Of a stretch of DNA of 64,000 nucleotides, positions 29,663-37,046 are shown piece after piece. Both the position numbers and the translations under genes were made by a program. Numbering within the stretch: the first letter of the stretch is position 1; each line of letters starts with the position of its first letter. The notes under the pieces are model-generated. The model was not told the origin of the DNA. It ran no database searches and saw only the letters and a list, made by a program, of their open reading frames with translations. The DNA is from Cyclobacteriaceae bacterium (GTDB lineage: Bacteria; Bacteroidota; Bacteroidia; Cytophagales; Cyclobacteriaceae): positions 1 to 64,000 of the forward strand of contig JANQSI010000001.1 in assembly GCA_028284125.1 (NCBI GenBank), given 5' to 3'.

Positions 29663-30067
29663 TTATTCTTCCTCTTCGTCGAGAAAAGTAATGTTCTCTG
29701 TTAGAACAGTTATGACTTGCTCCTCCCCATTGATCATCACCTTTACACCGCGAGCTCCATTGTATCTCTTAGAAAAAAGTACACCTTCCGAACATCTGGC
29801 CACATGAATGGTGTCCTTGTAAAAATTTTCAATTTTAAAAGCCTCTTCTGCATCAAACTTGGCCTTATCATGAGAGTAATCTTTCAATAAATCCAGCGAC
29901 CTTGTATTGGTTACACCTACATTCTCATAAGCGGAATCACAGAAAATTTTAACCTCCCGAGTATGATGCCTGTGCAACTCGAAATACTCATAGATAAGAA
30001 CACCAGTTCCAGAAAGAGCTAATACACTGAGCACGTACCAGGCAAATTTTCGAAAGTTAATATCCAT
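29663..30067 (-). CDS. Small single-pass membrane protein of unknown function
   Basis: 134 residues. One membrane segment near the N-terminus (about 8-28, FAWYVLSVLALSGTGVLIYE) is followed by a soluble, probably periplasmic domain (YFELHRHHTREVKIFCDSAY) that ends in an acidic tail (FLDEEEE). I recognise no family. It lies 12 bp upstream of the cupin gene and likely opens the cupin-FKBP transcript. The AT-rich gap to the HIRAN gene is 34 bp. Confidence 0.5.
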   Translation of the reverse strand: MDINFRKFAWYVLSVLALSGTGVLIYEYFELHRHHTREVKIFCDSAYENVGVTNTRSLDLLKDYSHDKAKFDAEEAFKIENFYKDTIHVARCSEGVLFSKRYNGARGVKVMINGEEQVITVLTENITFLDEEEE

Positions 30068-30101
30068 AATTAGGTGATTAGGTTTACAATTATACTTAAA
30101 G

Positions 30102-30443
30102 TTAACTTACCAATTCGATCCTTAAACCGACACCCAACATTTTATCCCCATTGACCCAAGTAGCCTTAACATGTATTTCCGCATTGTTTTCTATAGCGGG
30201 ATGTACCTTTTCAGCTAACTCTCTATTTAGGTATCCAATCTGGTTTCCATTTCTGGACAAAACTTTGACGGCATTTTTATCATAAGCATTATCCGGCTCC
30301 ATTTCCAGCTTCAGTTTATCTTCTTCCTCCACCTCTCGTTTTATTATTTCCTGCCTTGAGGTGCCGTCATCATTAGCCTTGGAAACACCTACCACCTTGG
30401 ATTCATAAATAAATACTGATGGTATTTTGATAATTTTAGCCAT
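30102..30443 (-). CDS. Stand-alone HIRAN domain protein
   Basis: I take the ATG at 30443 (113 residues); an upstream TTG at 30449 would add only two. The whole protein is one HIRAN domain: VFIYESKVVGVSKANDDG, LKLEMEPDNAYDKNAVKVLS, RNGNQIGYLNRELAEKV. HIRAN domains bind 3' single-stranded DNA ends or DNA damage and are often fused to helicases or nucleases, but here no partner domain is present. Predicted cytoplasmic. It is divergent from the M20 peptidase gene, 16 bp away. Role unknown; a link to DNA repair is inferred from the fold only. Confidence 0.82.
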   Translation of the reverse strand: MAKIIKIPSVFIYESKVVGVSKANDDGTSRQEIIKREVEEEDKLKLEMEPDNAYDKNAVKVLSRNGNQIGYLNRELAEKVHPAIENNAEIHVKATWVNGDKMLGVGLRIELVS

Positions 30444-30459
30444 AATCAAATCTTAACCA

Positions 30460-31974
30460 ATGAGATCTAATTTAGTGTTTCTTCTTCTGATTTCAAGCTC
30501 GATTCTGTTTTCTCAAGATGTCGGGAAAATGAGTGAAGATTATATATCCGAAAATGGAGTACAGATTCTCAACGACTTCAAAGAACTCCTTTCCATTCCA
30601 AATGTCGCTTTCGATCTGAAAAACATCAATAAGAATGGGGAGCACATTATATCGGAACTGGAAAAACGAGGAGTAGAAACTAAACTTCTCAGAATGGTCG
30701 GTACTCCACCAATCGTTTATGGTTATCTCCCTGTAAAAAAAGCCAAAAGAACGTTAGCATTCTATGTTCACTACGACGGTCAACCCGTAGATAAAACCAA
30801 ATGGACCAATGACCCCTGGCAGCCGACCTACTACTCCAAAGCAATTTTCGAAGGTGGAGAGCCGATTGATTTTCCTTCAAAATCATCCGATATTGATCCA
30901 AACAATCGAATCTATGCTCGCGCAGCAGGAGATGACAAAGCACCAATCATTTCTATACTTAGCGCACTTGATTTAATCAAAGAAAATAAATTGAAAATCA
31001 CTTCAAATCTGGTTTTCTTCTTTGAAGGCCAGGAAGAGGCGGGATCAAGACAGTTAAGAGAATACCTGGAAGACAACAAGGAATTGATTGATCAAATAGA
31101 TCTTTGGATGTTCTGCGATGGCCCAGTTCACCAATCCAGAAAACCTCAACTGGTATTTGGTGTCAGAGGTGTAACAGGAATGGAAATCACCGTTTATGGT
31201 CCAAATCGTCCACTGCATAGTGGACATTATGGAAATTGGGCACCTGTACCTGGACAAATGCTCTCCGATCTCATTTCCAGCATGAAAGATGAAAAAGGAA
31301 ATATCATTATAGACGGATTTTACGATGATGTGGAGCCACTTTCTGAAAGCGAAAAATTAGCGCTTCAGAATGTTCCGGAAATTGATTCTCAACTTAAGTC
31401 AGAACTTGGTGTAAACACAACAGAAGGTTCAGGCTCTTATTATGAAAGATTGCTGCTTCCAACATTAACTATTCGTGGCTTAAGCAGTGGAAATACGGGC
31501 AAGCTTGCTAGAAACGTAATTCCTGCGACCGCAACAGCGTCCATCGGAATTCGACTGGTCAAAGGTTGTGATCCGGAGAAACAAAAAGACCTTGTAGAAG
31601 CCCACATCAAAAAACAGGGATACCACATTGTGAGAGAAGAACCAGATCAAGAAACAAGATTGAAATATCCAAAAATCGCATTCATCACACGAGATAGTGG
31701 CTATCCAGCAGCCAGAACCTCGATGGACACTCCGGTTGTCCAATCAGTAATCAATAGAACCAAGGAAGTTATTGGCGAAGATCTGATTCTTCTTCCAACG
31801 TTAGGCGGTTCTCTCCCACTCTATCTCTTCACAGATGTTTTACAAAAACCAGCTATCATCGTCCCCATCGCTAACCACGATAACAATCAACATGCGGCCG
31901 ACGAAAATTTACGGGTTGAAAATTTATGGTATGGAATTAAGCTAATGAGCGCCTTGATGACAATTCAGAAATAA
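30460..31974 (+). CDS. Secreted M20/M25/M40 family peptidase (dipeptidase-like)
   Basis: 504 residues with a signal peptide (MRSNLVFLLLISSSILFSQ). Metal-site motifs of the M20 family are clear: FYVHYDGQPVDKTKW (His ligand and Asp), GAGDDKAP-like AAGDDKAPIISIL (bridging Asp), FFEGQEEAGSRQLREYL (catalytic Glu pair) and a C-terminal His in VPIANHDNNQHAADENLRV. A dimerisation domain lies between (about 225-390). It should cleave di- or small peptides or deacylate amino acids with two zinc ions in the periplasm. It stands as a single gene; the small membrane-protein genes follow after 46 bp. Confidence 0.92.
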   Translation: MRSNLVFLLLISSSILFSQDVGKMSEDYISENGVQILNDFKELLSIPNVAFDLKNINKNGEHIISELEKRGVETKLLRMVGTPPIVYGYLPVKKAKRTLAFYVHYDGQPVDKTKWTNDPWQPTYYSKAIFEGGEPIDFPSKSSDIDPNNRIYARAAGDDKAPIISILSALDLIKENKLKITSNLVFFFEGQEEAGSRQLREYLEDNKELIDQIDLWMFCDGPVHQSRKPQLVFGVRGVTGMEITVYGPNRPLHSGHYGNWAPVPGQMLSDLISSMKDEKGNIIIDGFYDDVEPLSESEKLALQNVPEIDSQLKSELGVNTTEGSGSYYERLLLPTLTIRGLSSGNTGKLARNVIPATATASIGIRLVKGCDPEKQKDLVEAHIKKQGYHIVREEPDQETRLKYPKIAFITRDSGYPAARTSMDTPVVQSVINRTKEVIGEDLILLPTLGGSLPLYLFTDVLQKPAIIVPIANHDNNQHAADENLRVENLWYGIKLMSALMTIQK

Positions 31975-32020
31975 TCAGAATTGTTATTTAGCTTATTATT
32001 TTCAACTAACTAAATCGTAA

Positions 32021-32404
32021 ATGGAAGAGATTTTTCTAACCGCGAGAATGACGGTTACTCTATTGACGCTTGCTGCTGGAGCTATACTTAGCTTAAAGTC
32101 AATATTAAGTTTATTCTCGGGACTTAAATACACACAATTTGACAATGTACTTGCTCAATTTTTTATTGTGGCAATATACGTTCAGTTTACCCTAGAGCTA
32201 GTCAATTTCTTTAGTTCCACTCATACCTATGAAGAAAGCTTTGAAGCAATAGAACACATCGCTTTAATCATTGTAGCTACGGCATGTACCCAGGTTGGAC
32301 GGATGATAAGTATTAAATCAGATGATGATCTCGTAAAGTTCAGGTTCAGAACAATTTTTTACGGGATTGCAACTCTTCTCCTTCTCTACAGCTACGTTCT
32401 ATGA
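32021..32404 (+). CDS. Four-helix membrane protein, diverged paralogue of the next gene
   Basis: 127 residues with four predicted membrane helices (about 10-32, 44-64, 77-95, 105-127). It shares with the next gene the phrases LKSILSLFSGLKYTQFDN, EHIALIIVATA and KSDDDLVKFRFRTIFYGI, so the two are tandem paralogues. It lacks the HFHSGLRW motif near the N-terminus that the second copy has. The second copy's family occurs widely in Bacteroidetes without known function. 41 bp separate the two genes. Confidence 0.6.
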   Translation: MEEIFLTARMTVTLLTLAAGAILSLKSILSLFSGLKYTQFDNVLAQFFIVAIYVQFTLELVNFFSSTHTYEESFEAIEHIALIIVATACTQVGRMISIKSDDDLVKFRFRTIFYGIATLLLLYSYVL

Positions 32405-32420
32405 GCATAAAACTGAGCGG

Positions 32421-32443
32421 CTTATATTTGGCGAAAATATAAG
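32421..32443 (+). promoter_or_regulatory. Inverted repeat overlapping a TAnnTTTG -7 box before the second paralogue
   Basis: CTTATATTT (32421-32429) and AAATATAAG (32435-32443) are perfect 9-bp arms around GGCGA. TATATTTG (32423-32430), a good -7 element, lies in the left arm. The ATG follows two bases after the repeat. It could be an operator or an RNA hairpin hiding the start. Confidence 0.5.
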
Positions 32444-32445
32444 TC

Positions 32446-32868
32446 ATGTATACCTTTTTCTTGCATTTTCACTCGGGCTTAAGATGGTTAATCTTGTTAG
32501 CTGCAGTAATTGTGGTTTTAAAATCATTGGTTGGCCTTTTTGCAGGTGGTCAATACTCTAAGTTTGACAAAATCACTGCCACCTCATTCACGATGTTGAT
32601 GCGTGTTCAATTCGTGATTGGAATTGTCCTGTATTTCTTCCTGAGCCCATTCACGACTCGATTTACGTTCAATATGAGTGATGCAACGGAAAGGTTTTGG
32701 TCTGTTGAGCACTTGCTCCTCATGATTTTTGCAATAGGCGCCGCTGAAATGGGAAGCAAAATCAGCAAGAAATCGGATGACGCAGTTGTGAAATTTAAAT
32801 TCCAGGCAATCCTGTTTGGAATATCACTTTTGCTCATGCTGATAGGAATTCCTTGGAACAGAGTTTAG
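32446..32868 (+). CDS. Four-helix membrane protein with HFHSGLRW motif
   Basis: 140 residues and four membrane helices (about 13-33, 45-66, 85-102, 112-136). The conserved opening LHFHSGLRWLIL, the central VEHLLLMIFAIGAAEMG and the phrase KKSDDAVVKFKFQAILFGIS characterise a small Bacteroidetes membrane-protein family. The His residues facing helix 1 and VEH in helix 3 could be haem or quinone ligands as in cytochrome-b-like bundles, but this is conjecture. It overlaps the convergent HAD phosphatase gene by 4 bp. Function unknown. Confidence 0.7.
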   Translation: MYTFFLHFHSGLRWLILLAAVIVVLKSLVGLFAGGQYSKFDKITATSFTMLMRVQFVIGIVLYFFLSPFTTRFTFNMSDATERFWSVEHLLLMIFAIGAAEMGSKISKKSDDAVVKFKFQAILFGISLLLMLIGIPWNRV

Positions 32869-33395
32869 GGACACAAAAACTCATAAATACCTTTCCAATT
32901 CTTTGTTGTAAATGCAGCATCAATATTTTTATCAGAATAAATAGAATTGAGGTAGATCGCTTTACATCCAAGGTTGTTAGCTAACATGACATCAGTAGCT
33001 CGATCCCCAATGACAAAGGAGTTGGCAATGTCATACTCTCCAGTCAGATAACTTTCCAGCATACCTATGCCAGGTTTCCTATTCGGGTGATTATCAGACT
33101 CGAAGTGCTCGTCAATGTGGATCGCATCGAATTTGACCTTCTCTCCTTCTAATGTCCTTACAATAAAATTTTGAACAGGCCAGAATTCTTCATCAGGGAA
33201 ATAGGAAGTTCCCAATCCATCCTGATTGCTTACCATTACAAATAGGTAATCGGTCTCTTCTTTGATTTTCCGTAAATAATAAATTACATCTTCCAGAAAT
33301 GTGAGTTTCTCAATTCGTTCAATTTTTTCATCTTCAGTCTCATGAATGATTACTCCATCTCGGTCAATGAAAAGGATCGGTCGCATACGCTGCAT
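32865..33395 (-). CDS. HAD-superfamily phosphatase, histidinol-phosphatase (HisB N-terminal) type
   Basis: 176 residues. HAD motif I is FIDRDGVIIHE (nucleophile and acid Asp), motif II is VSNQDGLGTSYFP, motif III is the Lys in NRKPGIGMLESYL, and motif IV is VIGDRATDVMLANNLGC. The layout matches the phosphatase half of bifunctional HisB. The zinc-binding cysteines of Proteobacterial HisB/GmhB are replaced by IDEHFESDNHP, similar to Bacteroidetes HisB as I remember it. The dehydratase half is absent, so this is a free-standing enzyme: histidinol-phosphate phosphatase or a sugar-phosphate relative. No other his genes are in the window. Confidence 0.8.
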   Translation of the reverse strand: MQRMRPILFIDRDGVIIHETEDEKIERIEKLTFLEDVIYYLRKIKEETDYLFVMVSNQDGLGTSYFPDEEFWPVQNFIVRTLEGEKVKFDAIHIDEHFESDNHPNRKPGIGMLESYLTGEYDIANSFVIGDRATDVMLANNLGCKAIYLNSIYSDKNIDAAFTTKNWKGIYEFLCP

Positions 33396-33460
33396 TTTTT
33401 CCCGAATTTAAAATCAAATTACCAACTTCTCCATCGCCTGGGTAAATTAGCTTTTGAACT

Positions 33461-34504
33461 ATGAAAGCAGTAATCTACGATCGCTTCAAAGGAGCGTTAG
33501 AAGTTCAACGAGTAAAAGATCCTACTCCTCAAAAAAATGGAGTTGTTATAGAAGTGAAATCCTCTGGTTTATGCCTCAGCGATTGGCACGGCTGGATGGG
33601 ACACGACAAAGACATTGAACTTCCACACGTTCCAGGCCATGAGTTGGCTGGAACCATTACTGAAGTAGGTAAAGAAATTAAAAACTTCAAAGTTGGAGAT
33701 CGGGTAACAGTTCCTTTTGTCTCTGGTTGTGGGAAATGTCCAGAATGTGAAGCTGGAAATCACCAGATCTGTGACAATCAATTCCAGCCAGGCTTTACTC
33801 ACTGGGGTTCTTTTGCTCAATATGTAGCTATAAATTATGCGGATATTAACTTGGTTAAGCTCCCGGATGAAATGGAATTCGCAACAGCTGCAAGTCTCGG
33901 CTGTCGGTTTGCTACCTCCTTCCGGGGAGTCGTCGATCAAGGCAAAGTCAGTCAAGACCAGTGGGTGGCAGTACACGGTTGTGGCGGAGTTGGGTTATCT
34001 GCTATCATGATCGCAGCAGCTTATGGCGCAAAAGTCTTGGCAGTAGATATCAATCAAGAGGCTCTGGAACTTGCTAAAAAGTTAGGAGCATTGGAAGTGG
34101 TCAATGTAAGTGATTCCACAAGTGTTTCTGAAATGATCAACGAAATTACGAAGGGCGGTGTACACCTATCCATTGATGCTTTGGGAAATCCAGAAATCTT
34201 GTTGAACTCAATGAACAGTCTGCGAAAACGAGGAAAGCATATCCAAATTGGCTTGATGCCACCTGCACATAATTCATCAAAAATTCCAGTTGACAAAATC
34301 ATTGCGCGAGAGCTGGAATTGTTAGGTAGCCACGGAATGCAAGCTTACAGATATGACGAGATGATTGATTTAATACAATTAGGAAAACTTCATCCTGAGA
34401 AATTAATCTCGGATACCATTTCACTCGAAGATGCAGCCCGGGAATTGCCATCTATGAATCAATCTTCATCTACTGGTATAAAAGTGATTACAGATTTCAA
34501 CTAA
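33461..34504 (+). CDS. Zinc-dependent alcohol dehydrogenase (MDR family)
   Basis: 347 residues. The catalytic-zinc region is SSGLCLSDWHGWMGHDKDIE followed by PGHELAGTITEVGKEIKNF. The structural-zinc lobe keeps its four cysteines (GCGKCPECEAGNHQIC). The nucleotide-binding motif is GCGGVGLSAIMIA, and AVDINQEALELAKKLGA follows; the acidic residue after the second strand favours NAD+ over NADP+. It oxidises an alcohol or reduces an aldehyde; the substrate is undefined. A possible -7 element lies just upstream. The 77-residue membrane protein follows after 14 bp, perhaps in the same transcript. Confidence 0.93.
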   Translation: MKAVIYDRFKGALEVQRVKDPTPQKNGVVIEVKSSGLCLSDWHGWMGHDKDIELPHVPGHELAGTITEVGKEIKNFKVGDRVTVPFVSGCGKCPECEAGNHQICDNQFQPGFTHWGSFAQYVAINYADINLVKLPDEMEFATAASLGCRFATSFRGVVDQGKVSQDQWVAVHGCGGVGLSAIMIAAAYGAKVLAVDINQEALELAKKLGALEVVNVSDSTSVSEMINEITKGGVHLSIDALGNPEILLNSMNSLRKRGKHIQIGLMPPAHNSSKIPVDKIIARELELLGSHGMQAYRYDEMIDLIQLGKLHPEKLISDTISLEDAARELPSMNQSSSTGIKVITDFN

Positions 34505-34518
34505 AAAGCTGATAACAA

Positions 34519-34752
34519 ATGAGTATTCTTGAATTAATAGGCTGGCTGGGGGCATTTTTCCTTTTATTGGCATTTGCGCTCAACTTGTATCACAAAATAA
34601 CCACAGAATCCATGAGTTACCTGCTCATGAATATTGCCGGATCGGCACTGCTACTTTACAATGCATATGAAAACCAGGCCTACCCCTTTGTTGCTGTTAA
34701 CCTCGTCTGGACGGTTGTATCAGTATTTAAGTTCGTCAAGATTCATCTTTAG
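34519..34752 (+). CDS. Small three-helix membrane protein (CBU_0592-like)
   Basis: 77 residues, almost wholly hydrophobic with three membrane helices (about 6-24, 31-47, 53-74). The phrases IGWLGAFFLLLAFALNLYHK, SYLLMNIAGSALLLYNAYEN and AVNLVWTVVSVFKF match a widespread small-protein family whose members have no known function. The start lies 14 bp after the dehydrogenase stop. Confidence 0.75.
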   Translation: MSILELIGWLGAFFLLLAFALNLYHKITTESMSYLLMNIAGSALLLYNAYENQAYPFVAVNLVWTVVSVFKFVKIHL

Positions 34753-34832
34753 CTGAAACGCACAAAAAAATTTCTTTTCACCCAGCAACTATTCCGAACT
34801 ATTGAAGTTTGTCCTTTGAATAGCAAAAACCA

Positions 34833-35387
34833 TTGGAAAGCTTAGAAGATAATTATTTGATGAAAAAAGTCCAGGACGGGGACTTTAGCAAAATGGGTGA
34901 GCTATTTGATCGTCATCATGGAGCACTTTTTGGATACTTCTATCGGATGACGAACAATGCAGCTCAAAGTGAAGATCTGATTCAAAATGTGTTTTACCGC
35001 TTATTGAAATACAGACATACTTACAAGAATGATGGAAAATTCGTGTATTGGATGTATGCAATCGCAAGGAACATTTACAAGGATCAGTATCGAAAAAAAG
35101 ACCCAATGCTATACTCGGATGAATTATCAGAAGTGAGTGAAAAAGAATCTGAAGATATGAATATGGAGGAGCACATTGAATCGACCGAGCAAGAAGCACT
35201 TTTGAAAAAGGCAATGAAGAAAATTGATCCGGAAAAAAGAGAAGCTATTGTACTCAGTAAATTCCAGGGGCTCAAATATCAGGAAATAGCAGCCATGGCT
35301 GATGTTTCAGAAAATGCAATTAAGGCACGTGTCAGGCGTGGTTTGATGGAATTAAGAAGTATTATGGAAGGTACAGAACTAGAATGA
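34833..35387 (+). CDS. ECF-type RNA polymerase sigma-70 factor (second operon)
   Basis: 184 residues from a TTG start; the first ATG (34860) would remove nine residues in front of LMKKVQDGDFSKMGELFDRH, and related sigma factors usually have those residues, so I keep the TTG. Region 2: RMTNNAAQSEDLIQNVFYRL, LKYRHTYKNDGKFVYWMYAI. Region 4: IDPEKREAIVLSKFQGLKYQ, EIAAMADVSENAIKARVRRG. An acidic linker (ESEDMNMEEHIESTEQEALL) joins them. It heads an operon with a membrane-anchored HEAT-repeat protein 3 bp downstream and two DUF4097 proteins, the second such sigma operon in the window. Confidence 0.92.
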   Translation: MESLEDNYLMKKVQDGDFSKMGELFDRHHGALFGYFYRMTNNAAQSEDLIQNVFYRLLKYRHTYKNDGKFVYWMYAIARNIYKDQYRKKDPMLYSDELSEVSEKESEDMNMEEHIESTEQEALLKKAMKKIDPEKREAIVLSKFQGLKYQEIAAMADVSENAIKARVRRGLMELRSIMEGTELE

Positions 35388-35390
35388 ACG

Positions 35391-36170
35391 ATGAAAGAGA
35401 TAGATGATTTTTTAAGCAACGAATGCAAAGATGCTAGTGATGAACTCACACTTAAGTTGAATCAAGGCAATGCAAGTGCCGAAGATCTTGAGATTCTGTG
35501 TCTAAAGCATCCGGATTGTGAAAAGACACTTAGAGAGATTTTTGACACCTGGCAGAAACTTGACGATCTGAAATTACCCAAGGAAAGCTCAGATCGCCGG
35601 GATCGATTCTACAAAATGCTCGGTGATTTCGAAAAAGAGAACCAGGAAAAAGTAGTTCCTATTTCGAGCGCCCGATCATTCGAATTTTCTTCGATCTTAA
35701 AATTTGCAGCAGTTCTAGTTATTGGAATATTCATTGGCGTTTTAAGCGCAAATTATACCCCAGGTGATAGCAATGGAGATAATGGTTCCAACACCTCTAT
35801 TTTGACTTCAATGGTTTCTGCCTCGACTACAGAACGGCTAGCTGCCGTCCAGTCCATTAAAAGTATTGACAGTCCTGAAGATCATGTATTTGAAGCATTG
35901 TATCAGGCAATCATTAATGATCCGAATATCAATGTAAGATTAAGCTCCATTGAAGCCATTCTTCATTTTGCTGATCAGCCGGCTGCACGATCTAAGCTTA
36001 TTAAAGCACTTGTTTATCAAGATTCTCCTATAGTTCAAATGACGTTGGCAGAAGTAGTCATCCGATTGCAGGAAGAAGGAGCTATTGAAGAATTACGCGA
36101 GCTAATTAAAACGAATCAGTTGCATCCGGAAGTGAAAATGCAGCTTAGAGAAACACTAGAAAGTTTGTAA
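35391..36170 (+). CDS. Membrane-anchored HEAT-repeat protein, probable anti-sigma factor
   Basis: 259 residues. The N-terminal cytoplasmic part (about 1-95) contains LSNECKDASDELTLKLNQGN and ILCLKHPDCEKTLREIFDTW. One membrane helix follows (about 103-122, ILKFAAVLVIGIFIGVLSAN), then an extracytoplasmic part with two or three HEAT-type helical repeats (DSPEDHVFEALYQAIINDPN, INVRLSSIEAILHFADQPAA, DSPIVQMTLAEVVIRLQEEG). Three bases separate it from the sigma gene. Topology and position suggest anti-sigma function with the HEAT repeats as a periplasmic sensor or protein-binding surface. This is inference; there is no zinc anti-sigma motif. Confidence 0.7.
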   Translation: MKEIDDFLSNECKDASDELTLKLNQGNASAEDLEILCLKHPDCEKTLREIFDTWQKLDDLKLPKESSDRRDRFYKMLGDFEKENQEKVVPISSARSFEFSSILKFAAVLVIGIFIGVLSANYTPGDSNGDNGSNTSILTSMVSASTTERLAAVQSIKSIDSPEDHVFEALYQAIINDPNINVRLSSIEAILHFADQPAARSKLIKALVYQDSPIVQMTLAEVVIRLQEEGAIEELRELIKTNQLHPEVKMQLRETLESL

Positions 36171-36188
36171 AAAGAAAATAAACTCAAA

Positions 36189-37043
36189 ATGAAACTAATA
36201 GTCACAACCACATTTCTACTCCTTTTTTTTGTTTCGGTTGGACAATCACATACCGATAAGCAGGAGTACACCATTGATACCAAAGGACTGGAAGCCTTCC
36301 ATCTTTACAATAGAGACGGATATGTGAAAGTCACGGGTATCGCAGGTCAGATTGCTAAAATGAAAGTTACTCGAAAACTAACCACCTCCTCTTCAAACCG
36401 ATTGGAGGAAGCAAAAAAGGACATTCAGATGGATTCCGTTCGAGAAGAAAATAATATCTACTTCTTCATCCAATCTGATGAGCACACTTTTCGAATCAAT
36501 GAAAAAGGCATTGGCTATTACAACAGTTGCTGTGACCCAGACTGGGATGATAACAGGCGCGAGGTAGATTTTGAATTTACCATTGAATTAGAAATTCCAA
36601 AGTCATTGGATCTATTCGTTGCAACACACAGAGAAGATTTGGAAATTGAAAATTTCGACGGAGACCTGTACGCCAGAAATCATCATGATGACCTGACCGC
36701 TAAAAACCTGGGGGGAGTTGTAATGCTTCGAACACATCATGGAGATATCAACGCAAGTTTCACAAAAAACCCTTCTGATGATTGCTCTTATAAAACACAT
36801 CACGGAGATATTAAGATCAAATATCAAGAAGGACTTTCCAGTGTAGCCTATTTTCAAAGCCACCATGGATCTTTTTTTACAGACTTTGATTGGAGTCCCG
36901 AAACAGTCCCAGTGGTGAAAACTAACCTTAAAAACGGAACAAGATATAAGATGAGCAACCGAACAGCTGTAAAAATTGGTTCAGGAGGACCTGAACAAGA
37001 TTTCAAAACCTGGCATGGAGATATCTATCTGTTAAAGGAATAA
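36189..37043 (+). CDS. DUF4097-family beta-repeat envelope protein with HHGD motifs
   Basis: 284 residues with a signal peptide (MKLIVTTTFLLLFFVSVGQS). The mature protein has short beta strands with a recurring His-rich turn: NHHDDLTA, RTHHGDINA, KTHHGDIKI, QSHHGSFFT and, at the end, KTWHGDIYL. In a beta-helix these would stack into a His/Asp ladder on one face, a possible metal site. A Cys pair lies in YNSCCDPDWDD. Usually called a putative adhesin; location periplasm or surface. Third gene of the sigma operon, 18 bp after the HEAT-repeat gene and 3 bp before its paralogue. Confidence 0.78.
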   Translation: MKLIVTTTFLLLFFVSVGQSHTDKQEYTIDTKGLEAFHLYNRDGYVKVTGIAGQIAKMKVTRKLTTSSSNRLEEAKKDIQMDSVREENNIYFFIQSDEHTFRINEKGIGYYNSCCDPDWDDNRREVDFEFTIELEIPKSLDLFVATHREDLEIENFDGDLYARNHHDDLTAKNLGGVVMLRTHHGDINASFTKNPSDDCSYKTHHGDIKIKYQEGLSSVAYFQSHHGSFFTDFDWSPETVPVVKTNLKNGTRYKMSNRTAVKIGSGGPEQDFKTWHGDIYLLKE

Positions 37044-37046
37044 TTA

